DNA from: Tannerella sp. | Lineage (GTDB): Bacteria; Bacteroidota; Bacteroidia; Bacteroidales; Tannerellaceae | Reading direction: 5' to 3' | Assembly: GCA_031259505.1 (NCBI GenBank) | Contig: JAIRLL010000211.1 | Location: 1 to 6,348, forward strand | Length of the DNA: 6,348 nt | Shown: positions 1 through 5,619 of the stretch, piece by piece | How positions within the stretch are numbered: the stretch's first letter is position 1 | Layout of the letters: the number at the start of each line of letters is the position of its first letter | Translations under genes and position numbers: made by a program | Notes under the pieces: model-generated | Database searches by the model: none | What the model was told of the DNA's origin: nothing | The model's input: only the letters and a program-made list of their open reading frames with translations

Positions 1-240
1 TTTTTCTATTTCTTCAGTATTAATCTGGTTGAGAAAACGGTTCACCGGATAGAGTTTCGAGTTTTTCAGCGATGCAATGATGTCGTTTTTATTCAGGAAA
101 TGTCTGTCCATACTGTCCCTGACGATCACGATCAGTTCGCGCACCACGGCGCCGTCGTCCTTATCGTTTGCCATGAAGGCGGCGAAGGCGAAATATGTCA
201 GCATCAGCGCTGCTGCAAGGATAGAAAGGATGCGTTTCAT
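1..240 (-). CDS. ftsQ: Cell division protein FtsQ, N-terminal part (cut by window edge)
   Basis: The reading frame is open from the ATG at 240 to the window edge and gives 80 residues beginning MKRILSILAAALMLTYFAFA. A short cytoplasmic start is followed by one membrane segment (about residues 4-23). From about residue 33 a periplasmic part begins that fits the start of a POTRA domain (RELIVIVRDSMDRHFLNKND), then a stretch ending YPVNRFLNQINTEEIEK that resembles FtsQ of Bacteroidota. In this family FtsQ is a bitopic inner-membrane divisome protein that links early and late division proteins. The start is well placed: its ATG overlaps the murC stop as ATGA (237-240), implying translational coupling. 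The murC-ftsQ order is the standard dcw order, normally followed by ftsA and ftsZ, which would lie outside the window. The C-terminal part cannot be assessed. Confidence 0.88.
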   Translation of the reverse strand, partial: MKRILSILAAALMLTYFAFAAFMANDKDDGAVVRELIVIVRDSMDRHFLNKNDIIASLKNSKLYPVNRFLNQINTEEIEK

Positions 241-1631
241 TTTCGTTCCAGTATCTGTTTTATGGGTTCTACAAGCCGGTCGATGTCTCCCGCGCCGATT
301 GTGAGCGCCACTTCATAGCGGCCGGAGGCGATGATGCCGGGCAACTGTTCTTTCGAGCAGAGTGTTTTTTCGGGGACCGTCACGCGGTCGAAAATGATCT
401 GCGCCGTAATGCCGGGTATGGGTTCTTCGCGTGCAGGATATATTTCAAGCAAAATCAGTTCATCCAGAAGCGAAAGGCTTTCCGCAAAGCCGGCAACAAA
501 GTCGCGAGTGCGCGAATAGAGATGGGGCTGAAATATGCCCGTAATTTTCCGTCCTGGATAAAGCGCTCTCACGGAACGTATGCAGTGGCTTATTTCTTCG
601 GGATGGTGCGCGTAGTCGTCGATGAATACGATGTCGGACGTTTTCAGCCGGAAATCGAAGCGACGCGAAACGCCTGCAAACGATTGCATGCCGTTTCTGA
701 TTTCGTCCGGGGCGACGCCGTTGAGACAGGCCAAAGTCATTGCCGCCACGGCATTTTCGATATTTACCGTGACGGGTACGCCCAGCCGGATATCGCTGAT
801 TTCGACGGACGGCGCTGCGAAGTCGAAAATGATCTCTCCATTTCCGATACGGATGTTGTGCGCGTGGAAGTCGGCTTTTCTGTCCGAACCGGAATAGGTG
901 TAAAGCCGGACATCCGGTTGCAGGCGGGGTGTAATGTCGATGCCCGACTTCACGATCAGCGTGCCGCCGGGACAGACGAGCGAGGTGAATATCTCGAAAC
1001 TTTCGCGATAGGCTTCCGGCGTGCCGTAAATGTCCAGATGGTCGGGGTCGACGCTGGTGATGACTGCCATGAAGGGCGAAAGTTGATGGAAGGAACGGTC
1101 GTATTCATCGGCTTCGATCACTGTCAGGTCGCTTGTCGCGGAGAGCATCAGGTTGCTGCCGCAGTTTTTCAGGATGCCTCCGAGGAATGCGTTGCAATCA
1201 ACATGCGACTGCTTGAGCAAATGTGCCGTCATGGCCGAGGTGGTTGTTTTTCCGTGCGTTCCGGCAATGCACAGTCCCCGCGCCGACTTTGCAATCAGTC
1301 CCAGCGCCTGCGAGCGTTTCAGCACGTCGAAGCCGTTCGTACGGAAAAAGCGCAACTCGTCATGCGTTTCGGGCACGGCGGGCGTGTATACGACCAGCGT
1401 CTGTTCGGGATGTCTGAACTCGTCTGCTATCAGCGCCACATTGTCGGTGTAATGAATATCGGCGCCTTCGGCTGTCAACTGTTCTGTCAATTCGGATGGC
1501 ATACGGTCGTAACCGCCTGTGCGGATGCCTTTCGAAAGGAAATAGCGGGCGAGCGCACTCATTCCGATGCCGCCTGCTCCGACAAGGTAAACAGCGCGTA
1601 CGGTATTGATATTCATTCTCAGAGGTTGCAT
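237..1631 (-). CDS. murC: UDP-N-acetylmuramate--L-alanine ligase MurC
   Basis: Cytoplasmic, ATP-dependent ligase that joins L-alanine to UDP-MurNAc, the first amino acid of the peptidoglycan stem. The 464-residue product has usual family length and all three Mur ligase domains. The N-terminal UDP-binding Rossmann region carries VGAGGIGMSALARYF (residues 17-31). The central ATPase has the P-loop GTHGKTTT (124-131), EADEYDRSF (173-181) and DPDHLD (195-200). The C-terminal domain has the DDYAHHP motif (338-344) and FQPHLYSRT (367-375). No key motif is missing. The start is uncertain: AAAGGAG lies 3 bases before the ATG at 1631, but homologues as I recall them begin closer to the second in-frame ATG at 1616 (MNINTVRAVY), which lies 18 bases from that site. 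The stop overlaps the ftsQ start. It is the first gene after a 274-base gap rather than following murG, so it probably has its own promoter. Confidence 0.97.
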   Translation of the reverse strand: MQPLRMNINTVRAVYLVGAGGIGMSALARYFLSKGIRTGGYDRMPSELTEQLTAEGADIHYTDNVALIADEFRHPEQTLVVYTPAVPETHDELRFFRTNGFDVLKRSQALGLIAKSARGLCIAGTHGKTTTSAMTAHLLKQSHVDCNAFLGGILKNCGSNLMLSATSDLTVIEADEYDRSFHQLSPFMAVITSVDPDHLDIYGTPEAYRESFEIFTSLVCPGGTLIVKSGIDITPRLQPDVRLYTYSGSDRKADFHAHNIRIGNGEIIFDFAAPSVEISDIRLGVPVTVNIENAVAAMTLACLNGVAPDEIRNGMQSFAGVSRRFDFRLKTSDIVFIDDYAHHPEEISHCIRSVRALYPGRKITGIFQPHLYSRTRDFVAGFAESLSLLDELILLEIYPAREEPIPGITAQIIFDRVTVPEKTLCSKEQLPGIIASGRYEVALTIGAGDIDRLVEPIKQILERK

Positions 1632-1634
1632 TGA

Positions 1635-1641
1635 CTCCTTT
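1635..1641 (-). promoter_or_regulatory. Ribosome binding site of murC
   Basis: The minus strand reads AAAGGAG, an almost ideal Shine-Dalgarno sequence, 3 bases before the ATG at 1631 and 18 bases before the alternative ATG at 1616. Neither distance is optimal, which is why the murC start stays open; the nearer ATG is preferred. It is the clearest such site in the window; the genes of the upstream run mostly lack one. Confidence 0.55.
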
Positions 1642-1678
1642 AATTTTCAATTAATACTTCCACTGCATGGAGTTTTTC

Positions 1679-1696
1679 TCATTTCATGTGAAATGA
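1679..1696. promoter_or_regulatory. Operator-like palindrome upstream of murC
   Basis: TCATTTCA-TG-TGAAATGA forms perfect 8-base arms around a 2-base centre. It sits 47 bases upstream of the murC ATG at 1631, downstream of the candidate -7 box and so probably inside the murC leader. The near-zero spacer favours a binding site for a dimeric regulator over an RNA hairpin. No regulator is identifiable from the window. Confidence 0.35.
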
Positions 1697-1736
1697 TTGT
1701 CATCTCATAAAAGATTTTTTTATCTCCTGCGCGTTT

Positions 1737-1755
1737 TTTTCGGATTTTCCGAAAA
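1737..1755. repeat. Perfect inverted repeat in the murC leader region
   Basis: The plus strand has TTTTCGGA, a TTT centre, then TCCGAAAA: perfect 8-base arms with a 3-base loop. In minus-strand RNA it could fold as a short hairpin with an AAA loop, but no U-run follows on either strand, so it does not look like an intrinsic terminator. It could be a leader hairpin or a protein site. The arms are half A/T, so stability is modest. Confidence 0.35.
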
Positions 1756-1800
1756 TTATATTCTTCATATCCATATTTATTCCCGTGTAATGAATGGCCG

Positions 1801-1808
1801 CAAATATA
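1801..1808 (-). promoter_or_regulatory. Candidate Bacteroidota -7 promoter box for murC-ftsQ
   Basis: The minus strand reads TATATTTG, an exact match to the TAnnTTTG -7 element used by the primary sigma factor of Bacteroidota. It lies in the AT-rich gap about 170 bases before murC. The expected -33 element (TTTG, about 19-20 bases further upstream) is not visible; the sequence there reads roughly GCAG/AGTT. A second, weaker -7 match (TAATTTTC) lies at 1751-1758. The placement after the folE hairpin and before murC supports a separate murC-ftsQ transcript with a leader of about 160 bases. Confidence 0.45.
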
Positions 1809-1837
1809 TATGTTTTTTTCGAAATAACTGCACCTTT

Positions 1838-1857
1838 CGCGGTATTTTTTTACCGCG
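1838..1857 (-). terminator. Hairpin after folE, possible transcript end
   Basis: CGCGGTA and TACCGCG form a perfect 7-base GC-rich stem closing a loop of six identical bases (A on the minus strand, 1845-1850). It begins 48 bases after the folE stop, the usual place for a terminator or a 3'-end-stabilising hairpin. However, the minus strand continues with AAAGGTGCAG rather than a U-run, so it is not a textbook intrinsic terminator. It may mark the end of the six-gene transcript or protect its 3' end. Confidence 0.4.
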
Positions 1858-1905
1858 GAGACACAACGGACATGGAGTAATTCTATATTCAAAAGTCTCT
1901 GCCGG

Positions 1906-2490
1906 TCACTTCTTGATCAGATTCATAAATTCTTCGCGCGTTTTGGCCTGCTGGAAGAAACCGGTAAAATCGGAAGTGGTGGTCAGAGAGTTCTGTTTTT
2001 CGACGCCACGCATTTGCATGCACATGTGTTGAGCTTCCACTACGACCATGACGCCCAGCGGATCGAGCGTTTTCTGGATGCAGTCTTTGATTTGCAGCGT
2101 CATGCGTTCCTGTATTTGCAGCCGTCGGGCAAAGATGTCGACTACGCGCGGGATTTTGCTCAGTCCGGTGATGTATTTGCGCGGGATGTAGGCGATATGC
2201 ACTTTCCCGAAAAACGGAAGCAGATGGTGCTCGCAAAGCGAATAGAAATCTATGTCGCGGACAATCACCATTTGCTTATAGTCTTCTTCGCGAAACATGG
2301 CCGAAGCCAGCACTGCCTCGGGATCCTGCGCATATCCCTGCAACATGAACTGCATCACGCCGGCCACGCGCGAGGGCGTCTTCCGCAGTCCTTCCCTGTC
2401 GGCATCTTCGCCCAGCAGTTCGATTATCTGCCGGTAGTGTCCGGCTATTTCCTCTCTCAGACGCAACTGCCCGGCTTCGTTCGTTTCCAT
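1906..2490 (-). CDS. folE: GTP cyclohydrolase I FolE
   Basis: Cytoplasmic zinc enzyme that converts GTP to 7,8-dihydroneopterin triphosphate, the first step of folate and pterin synthesis. The 194-residue product has the family signatures: [12 protein letters not shown] (32-43), [13 protein letters not shown] (84-96) and [20 protein letters not shown] (111-130). The expected zinc ligands are present, C86, H89 and C157 (in [11 protein letters not shown]), with the adjacent catalytic-type H88. All active-site motifs are intact. The frame stays open upstream to an ATG at 2580, but the extra 30 residues would overlap the preceding SPOR gene by 68 bases and read as unstructured basic sequence. The ATG at 2490, preceded by GGAAAG at 2493-2498, is therefore preferred. 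It is the last gene of the six-gene run, 22 bases after the SPOR gene, and is followed by a hairpin. Confidence 0.96.
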   Translation of the reverse strand: METNEAGQLRLREEIAGHYRQIIELLGEDADREGLRKTPSRVAGVMQFMLQGYAQDPEAVLASAMFREEDYKQMVIVRDIDFYSLCEHHLLPFFGKVHIAYIPRKYITGLSKIPRVVDIFARRLQIQERMTLQIKDCIQKTLDPLGVMVVVEAQHMCMQMRGVEKQNSLTTTSDFTGFFQQAKTREEFMNLIKK

Positions 2491-2512
2491 TTCTTTCCGG
2501 TGAAGTATTTTT

Positions 2513-2995
2513 TTACAGCGGAATACGGATTTCCTCCTTGAAGATGCTGATTTCATTCTTGAACGAAGGAAAATCCACACTCAGCCTGTATTTCATGGTC
2601 AGCGCTTCTTCGTAGGAAAAAAAATCGCCTGCGCGAAGCCGCCAGAACGGCGCCGTGTAGTTGACGTATGTCGGCAGGTCGGGATAAAGCGTGTTGATCT
2701 GTTTTTCCTTGTCGAAAGCTTCGTCTTTGGAGCGGCGCTGGTTGTTGCCGGAAAAGACTTGTATGCGATAGCCTTGCACAAGCAGGAAACGTTTCCCGTT
2801 TTCTTCTTCTATTTTCGCATCCTGCGGAAGCATCCCTACTAATTGCCGAATGGCCGCAGACTGGTGTATGACGACGGCGCCCTTTCCTGCACCTGTACTT
2901 GCCAGCAGGTCGAAGATGGGGCTTTGTGCCGCCAGCCTGATGCTGCTGCCGCATAAAAAGAAGAGTATCAGGATATGATAACGATACCGTTCCAT
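2513..2995 (-). CDS. Small secreted SPOR-domain protein
   Basis: A 160-residue protein with a signal peptide: residues 1-24 have a basic start, a hydrophobic core ([12 protein letters not shown]) and a likely signal peptidase I site after LAAQ. The Cys in FFLC does not fit a lipobox, so a lipoprotein is less likely. After a middle region with an [11 protein letters not shown] stretch, the C-terminal part (about 74-155) fits a SPOR domain: [12 protein letters not shown], then [27 protein letters not shown] domains generally bind peptidoglycan with stripped stem peptides, often at division sites, so this is probably a periplasmic wall-binding protein; no catalytic domain is visible. It lies 12 bases after tpiA and 22 before folE. 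A run of eight T residues in the coding strand (2617-2624) falls within the SPOR domain. The exact role is unknown. Confidence 0.88.
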   Translation of the reverse strand: MERYRYHILILFFLCGSSIRLAAQSPIFDLLASTGAGKGAVVIHQSAAIRQLVGMLPQDAKIEEENGKRFLLVQGYRIQVFSGNNQRRSKDEAFDKEKQINTLYPDLPTYVNYTAPFWRLRAGDFFSYEEALTMKYRLSVDFPSFKNEISIFKEEIRIPL

Positions 2996-3007
2996 GTTGT
3001 GTCCGGT

Positions 3008-3763
3008 TTAGAATGCTTCTATGATCGGAAGGAATTTTTCGACGCTCAACGATGCGCCGCCAATCAGGCCGCCGTCTACATCGGGGTTGGCAAACAGTTC
3101 TTTTGCGTTTCCCGCGTTGCAGCTTCCGCCGTAGAGGATCGGCGTGTTTTCGGCGATTTCGCGGCCGTATTTGCCGGCAATCGTTTGGCGGATATGTGCA
3201 TGTATTTCCTGCGCCTGTGCGGCGGAGGCTGTTTTGCCCGTACCGATTGCCCAGACGGGTTCGTAGGCAAGTACGATTTTGGCAAAGTCGTCGGCCGAAA
3301 GGTCGAAGAGCGATTCCTTTATCTGCGTGTCGACCACTTCAAAATGTTTGCCGGATTCTCTTTCGGTCAGTACTTCGCCGATGCAGAAAATGGGTGTCAG
3401 GCTGTTTGCCAGCACAAGATTCACTTTCGTTTTGAGGATGGCAGGCGTTTCGTGATAGTAGGCTCTTCTTTCGGAGTGTCCCAATATCGCAAGCGTAGCG
3501 CCGGTCGAAGCTACCATCGCTGCGGAGACTTCGCCCGTGTATGCGCCGCTTGCCTGGTCTGCGACATTCTGGGCAGCTACGGCAATCCGCGCCGTGTCGA
3601 TCGACGCAACCACACTCGCCAGATGCGTGAACGGCACACCGACCACCACATCGCAGGCGGTTACCTTATCCTTCAAAGCCTCGTTCAACCCTTTGGCCAG
3701 CGCCAGTCCTTCAGGCAGGGTTGTATTCATTTTCCAGTTCCCCGCCACAATTTTTTTTCTCAT
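3008..3763 (-). CDS. tpiA: Triosephosphate isomerase
   Basis: Cytoplasmic (beta/alpha)8-barrel enzyme interconverting dihydroxyacetone phosphate and glyceraldehyde 3-phosphate in glycolysis and gluconeogenesis. The 251-residue product is full length and complete. AGNWKMN (7-13) provides substrate-binding N9 and K11. ILGHSERR (93-100) holds the electrophilic H96. [15 protein letters not shown] (166-180) holds the catalytic base E168 followed by the mobile loop 6. YGGS (211-214) and GLIGGASL (232-239) form the phosphate-binding loops. The ATG at 3763 starts directly at the conserved N-terminus, [13 protein letters not shown]. No clear ribosome binding site precedes it; the 18 bases after the upstream gene are AT-rich, as is common in Bacteroidota. 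Codons 2-5 contain a run of eight A. It sits amid envelope genes, an arrangement I recall from Bacteroides. Confidence 0.98.
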   Translation of the reverse strand: MRKKIVAGNWKMNTTLPEGLALAKGLNEALKDKVTACDVVVGVPFTHLASVVASIDTARIAVAAQNVADQASGAYTGEVSAAMVASTGATLAILGHSERRAYYHETPAILKTKVNLVLANSLTPIFCIGEVLTERESGKHFEVVDTQIKESLFDLSADDFAKIVLAYEPVWAIGTGKTASAAQAQEIHAHIRQTIAGKYGREIAENTPILYGGSCNAGNAKELFANPDVDGGLIGGASLSVEKFLPIIEAF

Positions 3764-3781
3764 AAGTCAGATATTATTAAA

Positions 3782-5077
3782 TTATTTCCAGTTCAAATTT
3801 CTTCCTGAAGTCCGATTTCTGAAAAAATCGTACAGCCAAATCAGCAGCAAAGGTAATATAAAAGCTGATACGATGTACAGCCAGAACCTGCCTTTTTGTG
3901 CAGACGACGCCGAAATCCATTTCACATCCGTTCCGAACGAAGAAACATATTCCTTATAATCAGAAAGTATGGCCGACAGTTCTTCCGGCTCGGGCATATC
4001 GTTGAGATGCCATTTTCCCAGAATCGTACCTTCTTTCAGCATCATCAGCCCGGGATTGGCGCGAATCATCGTCTTGAGCGCCACGTCGTCGGTCGTAAGA
4101 AACGGATAATCCGCACCGGTATCTTTTTTCCATTCGGCGATTTCCTGTTCCGACGAGCCTGTGGCGCAGTAGAATGCGAAACCGTCGTTTTCTTTCGTAA
4201 AATCATGCAGGTTATTGATTTGAGAGGCATGTTTTTCGCTTGCATGTTCGATTCTCGGCGCCACGAGCAGCAACACCACTTCGGGTTGGCTCAGTACCCG
4301 GTCGGTGATGTTCTCGCCGTTTTCGTCATACAATTCGAACGCGCCTATTTTTGGTGTAAAACCCTGTTTCACCAGTATGGCGTCGACATAGGTCCAGGTC
4401 GAATCGTTCACGGGCGATTCTTCCAGCGAAAACTCTTTCGCGGCGCCGTTTTTTTTATACACAAAGCGGTATTCATCCTGTGGAGCGCCGGCAGGTATTT
4501 CCATCATTTTCGGTATGTTTTCGCCGATCTTGTACGGACGGAAATCGACGACGGGCAAGTGTGCATAATTCCAGTAACAGAAGCCGATGCAGAAGAAAAA
4601 GGCAAAGATGGGCACAAACAGGTATGCTTCGCGCGTATAGAGAGGCGTGAGGTATTTTCTGAAAACGAACATCGTCACGGCGGCGGCTGTCAGCATCAGA
4701 TTTTTATAAAACGTCTGCCAGTTGGTAAGGATAAGCGCGTCGCCGAAGCAGCCGCAGTCTACCACCGGACTGTAGAGCGCCAGGTAAAATGTAAGCAGTG
4801 TCATAACGCTCATAAACACCAGTATGCCAAGCGTAATCCATTTCCGGTAAACGCCAAGCAGGAGGCATGCGCCAAGCATAAATTCGAGGGACGAGAGGCC
4901 GAACGAAAGCGGCATCTCCATCCATGGGAAATAACCCATCCCGAACGATTCCAGATATTCTCCGATTTTGATGGCCGAACCTGTCGGGTCGATCGATTTG
5001 ACCGTCCCTGAAAAGATAAAAACCGCCCCTGTCAGTATGCGGCAAACTTCCGTTATGATTTTCAATCTTCTATTCAT
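3782..5077 (-). CDS. DoxX/MauE-like membrane protein with periplasmic thioredoxin-like domain (BT_3928 type)
   Basis: A 431-residue inner-membrane protein. The N-terminal part has four likely membrane helices (about 9-26, 56-76, 79-102, 123-140), matching the DoxX/MauE fold. RILTGAVFIFSGTVKSIDP (13-31) is typical of that group, and VVDCGCFGD (105-113) is the cysteine motif seen in MauE-like proteins. A fifth helix follows (151-170), then a large soluble part (about 171-396) and a last helix (397-417) with a basic tail. The later soluble part reads like a thioredoxin fold: a strand VVLLLVAPR (267-275), then RANPGLMMLKEGTILGKW (339-356) resembling the cis-proline region, but with no CxxC. I recall the same architecture in Bacteroides BT_3928. 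A redox or envelope role is inferred only. The start overlaps the DUF1599 gene by 8 bases; tpiA follows after 18. Confidence 0.85.
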   Translation of the reverse strand: MNRRLKIITEVCRILTGAVFIFSGTVKSIDPTGSAIKIGEYLESFGMGYFPWMEMPLSFGLSSLEFMLGACLLLGVYRKWITLGILVFMSVMTLLTFYLALYSPVVDCGCFGDALILTNWQTFYKNLMLTAAAVTMFVFRKYLTPLYTREAYLFVPIFAFFFCIGFCYWNYAHLPVVDFRPYKIGENIPKMMEIPAGAPQDEYRFVYKKNGAAKEFSLEESPVNDSTWTYVDAILVKQGFTPKIGAFELYDENGENITDRVLSQPEVVLLLVAPRIEHASEKHASQINNLHDFTKENDGFAFYCATGSSEQEIAEWKKDTGADYPFLTTDDVALKTMIRANPGLMMLKEGTILGKWHLNDMPEPEELSAILSDYKEYVSSFGTDVKWISASSAQKGRFWLYIVSAFILPLLLIWLYDFFRNRTSGRNLNWK

Positions 5078-5618
5078 GACTCTCCGAATTCAATTTAATT
5101 AAACCAAATAATGCGTAATTGACCATATCCATGTAATTGGCGTCGACGCCTTCCGATACGAGCGTCTGACCGAGATTGTCCTCAATTTGTTTCGTGCGAT
5201 ATATTTTTGTGAGAATCAGGTCTGTGTAGGAACTGATACGCATGATTCGCCACGCTTCGCCGTAATCGTGGTTTTTGGCATACATCAATTCTTTCGTTTC
5301 AGTCATGAACCTGTCGTACAAAGCCAGCGCTTCGCCGGCATCCATTTCCGCACCGCTGACCGGATATCCTGATTTCAACTGAATCAGGCCAATAATCCCG
5401 TAATTGACGATAGCGATAAATTCGGGTATGACTCCTTCGCCCACCATACTGATGCCTTTCATTTCAAGATTTCTGATTCGGTTCGCCTTGATAAATATCT
5501 GGTCGGTAATTGATTGTGGGCGCATTATACGCCATGATGCACCGTAGTCACTCAGTTTTTTCTCAAAAACGTCACGACAAAGGCGAATCACTGCTTCAAA
5601 TTGTTGTTTCGTATCCAT
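5070..5618 (-). CDS. Tandem DUF1599 protein
   Basis: A 182-residue, probably cytoplasmic, mostly helical protein with no signal peptide or membrane segment. It consists of two copies of one domain, about residues 6-81 and 101-176. The clearest repeated blocks are DYGASWRIMR (24-33) against DYGEAWRIMR (118-127), and VNYGIIGLIQL (71-81) against VNYALFGLIKL (166-176). This matches the DUF1599 family (Pfam PF07659), which I recall being described as a nucleotide-modification-associated domain; its biochemical activity is not known to me. The conserved D, Y, W and R residues retained in both copies suggest both are functional. It starts 1 base after the peptidase stop (TGAAATG) and its end overlaps the DoxX-like gene by 8 bases, so it is probably translationally coupled to both. 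Function is unknown; conserved position next to tpiA suggests a housekeeping role. Confidence 0.87.
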   Translation of the reverse strand: MDTKQQFEAVIRLCRDVFEKKLSDYGASWRIMRPQSITDQIFIKANRIRNLEMKGISMVGEGVIPEFIAIVNYGIIGLIQLKSGYPVSGAEMDAGEALALYDRFMTETKELMYAKNHDYGEAWRIMRISSYTDLILTKIYRTKQIEDNLGQTLVSEGVDANYMDMVNYALFGLIKLNSESHE

Positions 5619-5619
5619 T

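Larger units (their letters stand above)
1666..1884 (+). repeat. Imperfect 14-base direct repeat near both ends of the intergenic gap
   Basis: CATGGAGTTTTTCT at 1666-1679 and CATGGAGTAATTCT at 1871-1884 match at 12 of 14 positions, with the first 8 identical. The copies lie close to the two ends of the AT-rich gap between folE and murC. They could be recombination or insertion footprints or paired regulatory sites, but an exact 8-base repeat in a gap this size is not unlikely by chance. Confidence 0.2.

Noticed and set aside
522..1634. A 370-residue open frame on the plus strand opposite murC
   Set aside because: It is fully antisense to murC, whose motifs are all intact. The translation is rich in Cys, Arg and His with no recognisable domain, as expected of a shadow frame.
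1666..1884. A small mobile element bounded by the 14-base direct repeats
   Set aside because: There are no terminal inverted repeats next to the copies and no transposase remnants. The repeats are imperfect and could arise by chance.
1647..1892. An 81-residue minus-strand frame filling most of the folE-murC gap
   Set aside because: It would start at TTG without a ribosome binding site, runs through three inverted repeats and the promoter box, and shows no family resemblance. AT-rich non-coding sequence explains it better.
2491..2580. A 30-residue N-terminal extension of FolE
   Set aside because: It would lie mostly over the end of the SPOR gene, looks like antonymous-frame basic sequence, and is not needed by the FolE fold. 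The ATG at 2490 has a better upstream context.
2975..3808. A 277-residue open frame on the plus strand opposite tpiA
   Set aside because: It covers the complete tpiA gene in antisense and spans the flanking junctions. No family features are visible, and its composition is typical of a shadow frame.
3896..5011. A 371-residue open frame on the plus strand opposite the DoxX-like gene
   Set aside because: It is antisense to a well-supported membrane protein. The translation is rich in His, Arg and Phe with no domain or credible start signal.
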